DNA of 64,000 bases from Pelorhabdus rhamnosifermentans (GCF_018835585.1 NZ_JAHGVE010000003.1:62001-126000); one strand, 5' to 3'; numbered from the stretch's first letter, positions 8,629-16,804 are shown. Translations and numbers: made by a program. Notes: generated from the letters alone by a model not told the origin.

Positions 8629-8645
8629 TGGTATAGATCTTGCGT
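8629..8645 (+). promoter_or_regulatory. Weak sigma-54-like element before the sensor kinase
   Basis: GTGGTATAGATCTTGCG keeps GG-N10-GC (GG 8630-8631, GC 8642-8643) and the TTGC box, but the -24 half is degenerate. The start would be about 8655, leaving only 15 nt before the ATG, just enough for the ribosome site. Possible autoregulation; uncertain. Confidence 0.3.
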
Positions 8646-8669
8646 GTAAATATACTGGGGGAATATAAA

Positions 8670-10172
8670 ATGATGCCCAAGAGCTTAAAAGGTAGGCTGA
8701 TTATACTTGTTATTCTTGTAGCTGGACTTCCCATATTGTTGTCTGATTATTATCTTGCGGAAACGGCCGCTCAGGTTATGGTTGCTGAAAAACAGCAAAA
8801 ACTATTTGGTGCAGGGAAAATGCTTGATTATAATTTGCTAGGCACATATGACGACATCCTGCAAAAAAATGGAGCGCAAAATGCTAGTCATGACACGAAA
8901 GTTAAGGTACTCAATCAAGAACTACAGTATTACACTGATCAAATAGCTCAAGCTTATCCAGGAATAGGAGTGGGGTATTATTCCCGTGAATTAGATGCCA
9001 TTATTACCTATGGCCCCAGTAATGTATATGCCGATAAAGTGGGGTTGCCTATTAGCAGCAATCATGAAGGGCGGGTAGTCATGGACACGGGTGTGCCTCG
9101 CGTTCAAGTGGGCGATTTAGTTCGTGGACAAATCATGAATGCCATGCAGCCTATCATACGCAATGGTAATATTATTGGTTATATTTGGGCCAATGAGCTC
9201 AATGTTGATATTGAGGCACAAGTAATGGATATGAAACGCCACTTTTTATGGGCAATATTTGGTGGATTAATTATTGGTCTTATTGGTATTGTTTTTGTGT
9301 TAAATCATCTGATGACGGGTATTAATCGTATTAAAAAGGGACTTGTAAAAATACGGGAAGATTTATCTTATCAGATTGTACCGCCGCGTGACGAAATGGG
9401 CGAAATTGCTTTGGCAATAAACGCGATGGCCCATGATCTTGCCGCTCAAAAGATGTTGGAAGAGCAAGTGCAGCGAGTGGACCGTCTGGCTGTTATTGGT
9501 GAAATGGCTGCTGGTTTAGCACATGAAATACGCAATCCGCTTATGGCTATTAAAGGTTTTGCAGAATTACAAAATGAAAATATAACCGTTCAGGAACGCC
9601 AGGAATATACCGATATCATTATTACTGAGGTAGACCGTATGAACCATCTCATCGAACAGTTGTTAGGATTTTCGCGCCCAACCTTAGATTTAGTGACTAG
9701 GGTAAATGTCAATGAAGTTTTGAAAAACACCTTGATATTAGCTGAAATAAGAGTGAGTGGCACGGAAGTAATATTTGAATCACATTTTGCCGATGCTTTA
9801 CCTGATATTATGGCCAATGAAGAAAAGCTCAAACAAGTTTCGCTTAATATTATGATTAACGCCATTCAGGCTATGAATAGAAAGGGCAAGATTCAAATTT
9901 CTTCCTATTATGTTGCGTCTTCCGATAAGGTGCATATAAGCTTTACTGATGGTGGTCCTGGCATAGAACCGAAAAATCTCAGTAAATTATTTGACCCCTT
10001 TTTTACTACCAAAGAAAACGGCACAGGTCTAGGCTTGTCTGTTGCTAATTATTTAATGCTAAGTTGGAATGGTTCTATTGCAGTGGAGTCTATGATGAAC
10101 AAGGGCAGTACATTTACCTTAATCTTTCCGGCAGTAAGGAGTGATGCTCATGACAGCAACACAAGTTCATAA
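8670..10172 (+). CDS. Membrane sensor histidine kinase, AtoS/NtrB type
   Basis: A 500-residue sensor. A first membrane helix (about 9-27, IILVILVAGLPILLS) and a second (about 192-214, WAIFGGLIIGLIGIVFVL) bracket an extracytoplasmic region of about 160 residues that looks like a single Cache-type sensor. A HAMP segment follows, then the phospho-acceptor helix GLAHEIRNPLMAIKGF with His285, the N box NIMINAIQAM, G1 DGGPGI and G2 GTGLGLS, ending with TLIFPA. No PAS domain is seen. The ATG at 8670 follows GGGGG by 8 nt. Its stop overlaps the response regulator start by 23 bp, implying coupled translation. It probably senses a short-chain acid or related metabolite and phosphorylates the regulator. 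Confidence 0.92.
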   Translation: MMPKSLKGRLIILVILVAGLPILLSDYYLAETAAQVMVAEKQQKLFGAGKMLDYNLLGTYDDILQKNGAQNASHDTKVKVLNQELQYYTDQIAQAYPGIGVGYYSRELDAIITYGPSNVYADKVGLPISSNHEGRVVMDTGVPRVQVGDLVRGQIMNAMQPIIRNGNIIGYIWANELNVDIEAQVMDMKRHFLWAIFGGLIIGLIGIVFVLNHLMTGINRIKKGLVKIREDLSYQIVPPRDEMGEIALAINAMAHDLAAQKMLEEQVQRVDRLAVIGEMAAGLAHEIRNPLMAIKGFAELQNENITVQERQEYTDIIITEVDRMNHLIEQLLGFSRPTLDLVTRVNVNEVLKNTLILAEIRVSGTEVIFESHFADALPDIMANEEKLKQVSLNIMINAIQAMNRKGKIQISSYYVASSDKVHISFTDGGPGIEPKNLSKLFDPFFTTKENGTGLGLSVANYLMLSWNGSIAVESMMNKGSTFTLIFPAVRSDAHDSNTSS

Positions 10173-11550
10173 TTCTGTATTAATAGTAGATGATAAACTC
10201 ACTGTACGGCGTCTGCTTTATGAGGTGGCTACTAAGGCAGGATATCTGGCTTATTTAGCGGAAAACGGGCTCAAAGCTTTAGAAATGACCCGAGCAAACA
10301 AGCCTTCTGCCATTATCATGGACATAAAAATGCCTTGTATGGACGGTTGGGAAGCCTTTAAGTTAATCCATGACGAGTTCCCGGAAATACCGATCATTCT
10401 TATGACTGCCTATGGGACTATTGATACAGCGATTGAAGCCATGAAAATGGGGGCTTTCGATTATTTGGTTAAACCATCGAATGTGAATGAGTTGCGGATT
10501 GTCTTAGATCGTGCACTGCAAATGCGTAGTATGCGAGCTGAGCTATCCTCTTTAAAAAGTGAACTTCGAGATAAATATCAATTCCAAAATATTGTGGGTA
10601 AAAGTCTTGCTATGCAGGCTGTTTATAAGGTTGTAGGACGGGTTGCCCAGAAAAATGCTACCGTACTTATCACAGGTGAAAGCGGCAGTGGCAAAGAGTT
10701 GATTGCTAAAACCATTCATAATAACAGTTTTCGCATGGACTGCCCATTTATTAAAGTGAATTGTGGTGCATTACCGGAAGGACTGGCAGAAAGTGAATTG
10801 TTTGGTTATGAAAAGGGTGCTTTTACAGGGGCAACGGCTAGAAAATTGGGACGTTTTGAACTTGCGAATAAAGGAACTTTGTTTTTAGATGAAATCGGCG
10901 AATTGCCGCTTCCTATTCAAGTGAAGCTGCTGCGAGTCCTGCAGGAACGAGAATTTGACAGGGTTGGCGGTACGGAAACGATTAAGGTAGATGTGAGAAT
11001 CATTGCTGCCACCAATCGTAACTTAGAAGACTTAGTCCGTAAAGGTACTTTTCGCGAGGACTTATATTACCGTTTAAAAGTAGTACCTATTCATGTACCA
11101 GCGCTAAGGGAACGTGCTGAGGATATTCCGTTGTTTGTTGATCATTTTATCAGACGTTTTGCTTGTGAAGCTCACTTGGACGTGCCTCTTGTTACAGCTG
11201 AAGCCATGAATCTTCTTTGTCAGTACAATTGGCCGGGAAATGTCAGGGAACTGGCCAATGTGCTCGAACGGGCGGTGATTTTGTCGCAAGGAATTATTCA
11301 TGTTTCTGACCTTCCTGGGCTGCTGCCTTCAAGTGAGCTTTCCGATGTTTTGGTTTCCAAGGTGGATACTTTGAAGGAGAGTATGCGTCGCGTAGAAAAA
11401 AAGATCATAGAAAATGCCTTAAAACACAATAAGGGTAACAAGGTGAAAACGGCCCAGGCTCTTGATATCAGTCGGCGTGCCCTACTTTATAAGGTAGTAG
11501 AGCATGGTTTGGGCAAAAATTCTGAGTTAGATCCACCCCAAATTGAGTAA
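10150..11550 (+). CDS. Sigma-54-dependent response regulator, AtoC/NtrC type
   Basis: A 466-residue regulator with three domains: a receiver with LIVDD (acidic pair D14-D15), phospho-acceptor Asp58 in IIMDIKMPCMDG; an AAA+ ATPase with Walker A GESGSGKE, the sigma-54 contact loop GAFTGA and Walker B TLFLDEIGELP; and a Fis-type HTH at the end (NKVKTAQALDISRRALLYKV). When phosphorylated it would oligomerise on an upstream site and open sigma-54 promoters using ATP. ATG 10150 is preferred because AAGGAG lies 8 nt before it. Strong -24/-12 elements lie in front of the four flanking metabolic units, making these its probable targets. Confidence 0.95.
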   Translation: MTATQVHNSVLIVDDKLTVRRLLYEVATKAGYLAYLAENGLKALEMTRANKPSAIIMDIKMPCMDGWEAFKLIHDEFPEIPIILMTAYGTIDTAIEAMKMGAFDYLVKPSNVNELRIVLDRALQMRSMRAELSSLKSELRDKYQFQNIVGKSLAMQAVYKVVGRVAQKNATVLITGESGSGKELIAKTIHNNSFRMDCPFIKVNCGALPEGLAESELFGYEKGAFTGATARKLGRFELANKGTLFLDEIGELPLPIQVKLLRVLQEREFDRVGGTETIKVDVRIIAATNRNLEDLVRKGTFREDLYYRLKVVPIHVPALRERAEDIPLFVDHFIRRFACEAHLDVPLVTAEAMNLLCQYNWPGNVRELANVLERAVILSQGIIHVSDLPGLLPSSELSDVLVSKVDTLKESMRRVEKKIIENALKHNKGNKVKTAQALDISRRALLYKVVEHGLGKNSELDPPQIE

Positions 11551-11567
11551 ATAGAATATTCTTGCCA

Positions 11568-11584
11568 TTGGCATGATTATTGCA
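11568..11584 (+). promoter_or_regulatory. Sigma-54 promoter of the second hydroxyacyl-CoA dehydrogenase
   Basis: TTGGCATGATTATTGCA has GG at 11570-11571 and GC at 11582-11583 and fits the consensus fully. The predicted start near 11596 places the ribosome site AGAGGAGGG and the GTG codon about 37 nt downstream. It begins only 18 bp after the regulator's stop codon. Confidence 0.88.
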
Positions 11585-11632
11585 TTAAAATATAATGCTA
11601 GCTATATCGATATTTTAGAGGAGGGATCTTCA

Positions 11633-12589
11633 GTGCAAATGGAAGAGATCAAAAATATTTGTAACTTGGGTACTGGAACGATGGGACATGGGACAGCCAT
11701 AGCATTTGCTATGGCTGGCTATCATGTTCGGATGTTTGGCAGGTCGGATCAAAGTGTTGAACGGGGTTTTAAGGGGATTAAAACCGCGCTCGAGACCTAT
11801 AAAGAGCATAACTTAGTTTCCGAAGAAGATATTCCCAGTATTCTCGCCAGAATCAAAGGTGTAACAACACTGGAAGAAGCGGCAGAAGGTGCTGATTTTG
11901 TCATCGAATCGGTGGCTGAGGAAATCGAAATCAAACATCAGGTTTTTGCTGCTCTTGACAAACTTTGTGCACCCCATACTATTTTTGCCACAAATACTTC
12001 GGGGCTTAGTCCTACAGCAGTTGCTGAAGCTGTACAGCGTAAAGATAAATTTGTTGTAGCCCACTTTTGGAATCCACCTCATCTTGTGCCGCTAGTCGAA
12101 GTTGTGCCAGGAAAGTATACTTCTGCTGAAACTGTTCATGTTACTTGGAAGCTAATGGAGAAGATTGGTAAGAAACCAGTTGCTTTAAAACGTGAAGCAT
12201 TAGGGTTTATTGGTAATCGTTTGCAAATGGCTTTATTGCGCGAGGCACTGTATATTGTTGAACAGGGAATTGCCACACCAGAGGCTGTCGACACAACTGT
12301 GAAATACAGTTTGGGACGTCGCTTATCCACTACAGGACCTTTAGAGAGTGCTGATTTAGGTGGCCTTGATATTTTTTATAATATTGCAAGTTATCTCTTG
12401 AAAGATCTTAGTAATAATTCCGAGATTCCTAAAATGTTGGCAGAAGCTAAAGCAACCGGCAATATAGGTACAAAAAGCGGCAAAGGCTTGTATGATTGGA
12501 CAGATGCCGATAAATTCAATAAAATTAAGAAAACACGTGAAAGCATTTTGCTTGAGTGGCTGCAAAAAGATCGTGAAATGACTTTCTAA
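11633..12589 (+). CDS. 3-hydroxyacyl-CoA dehydrogenase family protein
   Basis: A 318-residue relative of Hbd: the NAD motif is GTGTMGHG, the substrate loop reads AHFWNPPHLVPLVEVVPG where Hbd has [14 protein letters not shown], and the C-terminal domain starts EALGFIGNRLQMALLREA. The tail GTKSGKGLYDWT is typical. The His preceding the NPP motif and the Asn of NTSG are retained, so it is likely active on a 3-hydroxyacyl or related 3-hydroxy acid substrate, but substitutions in the pocket suggest a substrate other than hydroxybutyryl-CoA. GTG 11633 follows GAGGAGGG; ATG 11639 is the alternative. It is a single-gene sigma-54 unit next to the AtoC-like regulator. Confidence 0.88.
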   Translation: MQMEEIKNICNLGTGTMGHGTAIAFAMAGYHVRMFGRSDQSVERGFKGIKTALETYKEHNLVSEEDIPSILARIKGVTTLEEAAEGADFVIESVAEEIEIKHQVFAALDKLCAPHTIFATNTSGLSPTAVAEAVQRKDKFVVAHFWNPPHLVPLVEVVPGKYTSAETVHVTWKLMEKIGKKPVALKREALGFIGNRLQMALLREALYIVEQGIATPEAVDTTVKYSLGRRLSTTGPLESADLGGLDIFYNIASYLLKDLSNNSEIPKMLAEAKATGNIGTKSGKGLYDWTDADKFNKIKKTRESILLEWLQKDREMTF

Positions 12590-12605
12590 TTTTTTATATC
12601 TTAAA

Positions 12606-12648
12606 TCACTACGCCTACTAAGCTGGTAAGCGTAGTGACTTTTTTTTG
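12606..12648 (+). terminator. Terminator after the second dehydrogenase
   Basis: TCACTACGC (12606-12614) pairs with GCGTAGTGA (12630-12638) and is followed by a run of eight T. The right arm and T run are part of a 64-bp tandem repeat; the second copy has no left arm of its own. Confidence 0.75.
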
Positions 12649-12744
12649 CTGTAAGTATGCAAAAAGTAGTCAGTGTGCAAACTAAGCTGGTAAGCGTAGT
12701 GATTTTTTTATGCTGCAAGTATGCAAAAAGTAGTCAATGTGCAA
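12617..12744. repeat. 64-bp tandem duplication upstream of the AtoE promoter
   Basis: Bases 12617-12680 and 12681-12744 are head-to-tail copies, 60 of 64 identical. Each copy ends in TGTGCAA, which is the half-site of the palindrome that begins at the end of copy two. The duplication therefore doubles a half-site in the region 85-230 bp upstream of the sigma-54 promoter. Confidence 0.9.
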
Positions 12745-12755
12745 TTTTTTGCACA
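12738..12755. promoter_or_regulatory. 18-bp palindrome, second copy of the candidate AtoC-type enhancer
   Basis: TGTGCAATTTTTTGCACA has the same arms and spacing as 8449-8466. Its centre lies about 111 bp upstream of the start predicted for the AtoE promoter, a usual enhancer distance for NtrC-family activators. Confidence 0.6.
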
Positions 12756-12828
12756 CTAAACCAAGAAAAACATCGTTTAATAAGCTGAAAAATGTGATAT
12801 TTCCAGCAAAAGAAACGAGGTTTTTGGT

Positions 12829-12845
12829 TTGGCATGATAATTGCA
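12829..12845 (+). promoter_or_regulatory. Sigma-54 promoter of the AtoE transporter
   Basis: TTGGCATGATAATTGCA, with GG 12831-12832 and GC 12843-12844, differs from the 11568 element at one base. The predicted start near 12857 gives a leader of about 130 nt. Confidence 0.88.
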
Positions 12846-12988
12846 ATTATAAGTTTGCAGAGGCTTGATCGCTGCGAATATCACTGAGGAGGTGTGTAGT
12901 GTTCTCTTATACATGTGAAAAATTTCATTTGTATAAAGGCTGCCGGATCAAGCGGTATATGTCCTAATAAATTATACGAGGAGATAAG

Positions 12989-14314
12989 ATGATGATTAAA
13001 TCCATTTCACGTTTTCTTACCATGATCGTACAGCGCTTTCTACCAGATCCGCTTGTTTTTGCAATACTTTTAACCATTATCGTATTTATTTTTGGTATCG
13101 CTATCACTCCGAGCAGTCCAATAGCGATGTTTCAAATGTGGGGCGATGGATTTTGGAATTTATTAGCCTTTTCCATGCAGATGGCGATGGTGCTTGTGAC
13201 CGGACATGCGTTGGCAAGTTCGCCGCTGTTGCGTACAGGAATGAGGAGCCTTGCCTCTATTGCAAGTACTCCAGCACAGGGCGTCATGCTGGTAGCTTTT
13301 ATGTCAGCAGTATGTAGTGCAATTAACTGGGGTTTTGGCTTGGTTGTAGGTGCTTTATTTGCTCGTGAGGTAGCTCGCAGAGTAGCCGGATCGGACTACA
13401 GACTACTCATTGCCAGCGCCTATATCGGCTTTATAACCTGGCATGGTGGACTATCAGGTTCCGTACCGCTCGTAGCCGCTACTAAAGGCAATCCCATGGA
13501 AGCTACGATTGGTTTGATTCCAATTACCCAGACTATATTTACGAATTACAATATCTTCATTACTCTGGCATTGATTGTAAGCATTCCTTTCTTGTGTAAA
13601 ATGATGTTGCCTAAACCAGATGAAGTCATTGCCGTAGATCCCAGCTTGCTTGCCGAAGAAGCACCAACTTCCAAAGTACTTGGACCCAATGCCACTTGGG
13701 CCGAGAAAGCAGAAGAAAGCACTTTATTAGCTATGGTAGTGGGCGCTTTTGGATGTATATACCTATTTATGTATTTTAGCAAAAATGGTTTTAATATTAA
13801 TGTGAACACAGTAAACTTAATGTTCTTTACTGCCGGTATTATGCTTCATAAAACACCGATGTCTTATATGAGGGCTGTTGTTAACGCTGCCCGTGGTACA
13901 GCTGGTATCATGGTACAGTTTCCCTTATATGCCGCTATTCAGGTTATGATGGAGCATTCCGGCTTAGGTGGAATTATCACAAATTGGTTTGTAAGTATTT
14001 CGACTAAAGAGACTTTCTCCGTATTGGCTTTCTTTAGCTCAGGATTAATTAACTTGGCAGTTCCGTCAGGTGGCGGCCACTGGGTTGTGCAAGGACCCTT
14101 TGTTATGCCAGCAGCTCAAGCGTTGGGGGCTGACATGGGTAAAGCAGCGATGGCTATTGCTTATGGTGAAGAGTGGATGAATATGGCGCAACCGTTCTGG
14201 GCTTTGCCTGCGTTGGCCATTGCCGGACTCGGTGTACGTGACATCATGGGATATTGTGTAACTGCTTTATTCTGGAGCTTACCCATCTTCCTTATTGGCT
14301 TGTATTTCCTATAG
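12989..14314 (+). CDS. atoE: Short-chain fatty acid transporter, AtoE family
   Basis: A 441-residue integral membrane protein with about 12 hydrophobic segments and little soluble sequence. It matches AtoE in length and in segments such as the opening FLPDPLVFAILLTIIVFI, the conserved INWGFGLVVGALFAREV, YIGFITWHGGLSGSVPL and the late NLAVPSGGGHWVVQGP. AtoE proteins import short-chain acids such as acetoacetate or butyrate. GAGGAG precedes the ATG pair by 6-9 nt. With the CoA-transferase, thiolase and two dehydrogenases it completes an uptake-activation-oxidation route, or supports export when the cell ferments. Its promoter is sigma-54 type. Confidence 0.92.
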   Translation: MMIKSISRFLTMIVQRFLPDPLVFAILLTIIVFIFGIAITPSSPIAMFQMWGDGFWNLLAFSMQMAMVLVTGHALASSPLLRTGMRSLASIASTPAQGVMLVAFMSAVCSAINWGFGLVVGALFAREVARRVAGSDYRLLIASAYIGFITWHGGLSGSVPLVAATKGNPMEATIGLIPITQTIFTNYNIFITLALIVSIPFLCKMMLPKPDEVIAVDPSLLAEEAPTSKVLGPNATWAEKAEESTLLAMVVGAFGCIYLFMYFSKNGFNINVNTVNLMFFTAGIMLHKTPMSYMRAVVNAARGTAGIMVQFPLYAAIQVMMEHSGLGGIITNWFVSISTKETFSVLAFFSSGLINLAVPSGGGHWVVQGPFVMPAAQALGADMGKAAMAIAYGEEWMNMAQPFWALPALAIAGLGVRDIMGYCVTALFWSLPIFLIGLYFL

Positions 14315-14356
14315 GTCAAATTTTTTAAGTGCGTTCTGAAAGGATGTAATTTGAAA

Positions 14357-14396
14357 TTTTTTAATCTGGTTAGCAATAACCAGATTAAAAATTTTT
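14357..14396 (+). terminator. Terminator after atoE
   Basis: A 15-bp stem (14358-14372 with 14377-14391) with a 4-nt loop is followed by five T. It separates atoE from the sigma-54-like promoter of nfnAB. Confidence 0.85.
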
Positions 14397-14405
14397 CTGC
14401 TATTA

Positions 14406-14422
14406 TTGGTATGAATCTTGCT
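14406..14422 (+). promoter_or_regulatory. Sigma-54-like promoter of nfnAB
   Basis: TTGGTATGAATCTTGCT keeps GG (14408-14409), the 10-nt gap and GC (14420-14421). The -24 half has T for the usual C. The predicted start near 14434 lies about 50 nt before the ATG. Confidence 0.65.
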
Positions 14423-14483
14423 ATGAAAATTAAGTAGTTTTTATGGTCAGTATAAAAAGAACATTAGAAAGAGGAGGAGCCCA

Positions 14484-15326
14484 ATGTACAAAATAATTGA
14501 AAAGAAGATTCTGTCACAAGGCGTTAATCAACTTGTGATTGATGCGCCACTTGTTGCTAAGAAAGCGCAACCAGGCGAATTTATTATTCTTAGGGTAAAT
14601 GAAAATGGTGAAAGAGTGCCCTTGACTATTGCTGACTTTGACCGTGAGAAGGGTACCATTACGATCATCTTTCAAGAAGTGGGGAATTCTACTCGTCTAT
14701 TAGGAGAATTGGAAGTTGGCGAAGGAGTAGCAGATTTTGTAGGGCCACTCGGTCATCCGACGCAGATTGAAAAAATGGGTAAGATCGTATGTGTGGGTGG
14801 TGGCATTGGTGTTGCCCCAATATTCCCTATTGCGCGCGGCATGCATCAGGCAGGTAATCAAGTAGTCAGTATTATTGGTGCGCGCAATCGCGAACTTGTT
14901 ATTTTAGAAGATGACATGCGCGAAGTAAGCGACGAATTAACTATTACCACAGATGATGGTTCTCACGGACGTAAGGGACTTGTTACGGATGTGTTAAAAG
15001 AATTATTAGAAGATGATGAACCCATTGCTGAGGTCATTGCTATTGGTCCCGTAGTCATGATGAGAGCGGTGGCCGAAACGACGAGACCTTATGGCGTTAA
15101 AACAATAGTAAGCCTTAATCCCATTATGGTTGATGGTACTGGAATGTGCGGTGGCTGTAGAGTGGCAGTAGGCGATAAGACGAAATTTGCTTGTGTTGAT
15201 GGTCCGGAGTTTGATGGTCATAAAGTTGATTTTGCTAGCTTAATGGCGCGTCAGCGGATGTATGTTGAACAGGAAAAACAAGCTTCTACGGAAGGGGGCA
15301 AATGTCAATGCCACTGTCAAAAGTAA
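14484..15326 (+). CDS. nfnA: NfnA-like FAD/[2Fe-2S] subunit (ferredoxin-NADP reductase subunit alpha)
   Basis: A 280-residue flavoprotein of the dihydroorotate dehydrogenase electron-transfer subunit family. It has the flavin-binding RVPLTIADFD region, the nucleotide-binding VCVGGGIGVAPIFPIARG and a Cys cluster GMCGGCRVAVG with a further Cys in KFACVDGPEFDG, the pattern that binds the [2Fe-2S] centre. With NfnB it forms the bifurcating NADH-dependent reduced ferredoxin:NADP+ oxidoreductase, which makes NADPH from NADH and reduced ferredoxin. AGAGGAGG precedes the ATG. Its last 25 bp overlap nfnB. An alternative label for the pair is sulfide dehydrogenase SudBA. Confidence 0.92.
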   Translation: MYKIIEKKILSQGVNQLVIDAPLVAKKAQPGEFIILRVNENGERVPLTIADFDREKGTITIIFQEVGNSTRLLGELEVGEGVADFVGPLGHPTQIEKMGKIVCVGGGIGVAPIFPIARGMHQAGNQVVSIIGARNRELVILEDDMREVSDELTITTDDGSHGRKGLVTDVLKELLEDDEPIAEVIAIGPVVMMRAVAETTRPYGVKTIVSLNPIMVDGTGMCGGCRVAVGDKTKFACVDGPEFDGHKVDFASLMARQRMYVEQEKQASTEGGKCQCHCQK

Positions 15327-16693
15327 GACAGCCCATGCCTGAACAGTGTCCGAATGAGCGTAGACGCAATTTTAGCGAAGTAGCTACCGGTTATCCTGCT
15401 GAAACGGCATTAATTGAAGCCAATCGTTGTTTGCAGTGTAAGACAGCACCTTGTCGGACTGGTTGTCCCGTAGAAGTAGATATCCCAGCCTTTATTCAAT
15501 TGATTCGCAGCGAAAAATATGAACAAGCTGCGCAAAAAATAAAAGAAAAAAGCAGTTTGCCTGCTGTTTGTGGTCGTGTATGTCCGCAGGAAGCCCAATG
15601 CGAAAGCCATTGCGTACTCAACAAAAAGGGTGCCGCAGTAGCGATTGGTAGATTGGAACGTTTTGTAGCTGATTATGAGCGCAATCAAGGTACGACAAAA
15701 TTGCCGACTATTGAGGCTGGAAATAAAAAAGTAGCTGTAGTTGGAGCGGGTCCGGCCGGTTTAACAGCCGCAGGTGATTTGGCCCTTGCCGGTTACAAAG
15801 TTGTCATTTTTGAAGCTTTGCACAAGGCGGGAGGCGTATTAGTGTACGGTATTCCCGAATTTCGCCTACCCAAGGACATCGTCGCTGCTGAAGTTGAGTA
15901 TGTGAAAAAACTAGGTGTAGAGATTATTACCAATGTAGTGATTGGTAAGACACTGACAGTTGAGGATTTATTTGCTCAAGGCTTTGAAGCCGTATTCATC
16001 GGCTCAGGAGCGGGGGCACCGCAATTTATGAATATTCCTGGTGAAAACTATAATGGAGTTTATTCAGCTAATGAGTTCTTAACTCGGGTAAATTTGATGA
16101 AGGGCTATGATTTTCCCAATCAACATACACCTGTTTGGCTGGGGAAAAATGTTGCTATTGTGGGTGGCGGCAATGTGGCCATGGATGCGGCTCGTACTTC
16201 TATGCGCCTGGGTGCCGAACATGTATGGTTGGTATATCGTCGTTCGGAAGAAGAAATGCCGGCACGCCGGGAAGAAATTGAACATGCGAAAGAGGAAGGC
16301 ATTGAGCTTGCATTATTAACAAATCCGCTTGCCGTTCAAGGCAACGATAAAGGTTGGGTCAGTGGTTTAGAGTGTGTCAAAATGCAATTGGGTGAAGCTG
16401 ATGCGTCGGGACGACGCAGGCCCGTAGAGGTCGCAGGATCAAACTTTGTTTTACCTGCCGATACCGTTATTATTGCGATTGGTAATACGCCAAATCCACT
16501 CATTCCGCAAACAACTCCCGGCTTAGTTGTGACTAAGAAGGGGACGATTACAGTGGATGACAATGGTTTGACTACGCGTGAAGGCGTATATGCCGGTGGC
16601 GACATTGTTACAGGGGCAGCTACGGTAATCAGCGCCATGGGTGCTGGTAAACGGGCTGCCAAAGCGATCAATGAATATTTGGCTGAAAAATAA
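15302..16693 (+). CDS. nfnB: NfnB-like large subunit (GltD/glutamate synthase small-subunit fold)
   Basis: A 463-residue protein. The N-terminus carries two [4Fe-4S] motifs, CLQCKTAPCRTGCPVEVDIP and CGRVCPQEAQCESHC; a FAD Rossmann motif VVGAGPAGLTAAGDLA and a NADPH motif IVGGGNVAMDAARTSMRLGA follow; the C-terminal flavin segment is YAGGDIVTGAATVISAMGAGK. It is annotated in many genomes as homotetrameric GltA, but no glutamate synthase large subunit is nearby and it is fused in operon to NfnA, so NfnB is the better call. GAAGGGGG lies 3 nt before the ATG. It would supply NADPH for reductive reactions of the flanking acyl-CoA genes. Confidence 0.92.
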   Translation: MSMPLSKVRQPMPEQCPNERRRNFSEVATGYPAETALIEANRCLQCKTAPCRTGCPVEVDIPAFIQLIRSEKYEQAAQKIKEKSSLPAVCGRVCPQEAQCESHCVLNKKGAAVAIGRLERFVADYERNQGTTKLPTIEAGNKKVAVVGAGPAGLTAAGDLALAGYKVVIFEALHKAGGVLVYGIPEFRLPKDIVAAEVEYVKKLGVEIITNVVIGKTLTVEDLFAQGFEAVFIGSGAGAPQFMNIPGENYNGVYSANEFLTRVNLMKGYDFPNQHTPVWLGKNVAIVGGGNVAMDAARTSMRLGAEHVWLVYRRSEEEMPARREEIEHAKEEGIELALLTNPLAVQGNDKGWVSGLECVKMQLGEADASGRRRPVEVAGSNFVLPADTVIIAIGNTPNPLIPQTTPGLVVTKKGTITVDDNGLTTREGVYAGGDIVTGAATVISAMGAGKRAAKAINEYLAEK

Positions 16694-16762
16694 TCAGTAT
16701 ACAATCAATAGTAAGCCTCAGACGTGCATAGATTAAAATACTGTTAATTTAGGACATTCGTC

Positions 16763-16792
16763 TTGACGATTTATGTCGATTAGTGTTATATT
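16763..16792 (+). promoter_or_regulatory. Promoter of the chemotaxis operon
   Basis: TTGACG (16763-16768) and TATATT (16787-16792) are 18 nt apart. Transcription would begin near 16798, just before the riboswitch. Confidence 0.6.
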
Positions 16793-16804
16793 TGCAATAT
16801 AACT

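Noticed and set aside
12608-12760. CRISPR-like array
   Set aside because: Only two copies of 64 bp, head to tail without spacers; it is a simple tandem duplication.
15302-16693. Glutamate synthase small subunit
   Set aside because: The fold is shared, but there is no large subunit and the NfnA partner overlaps it; NfnB is the better reading.
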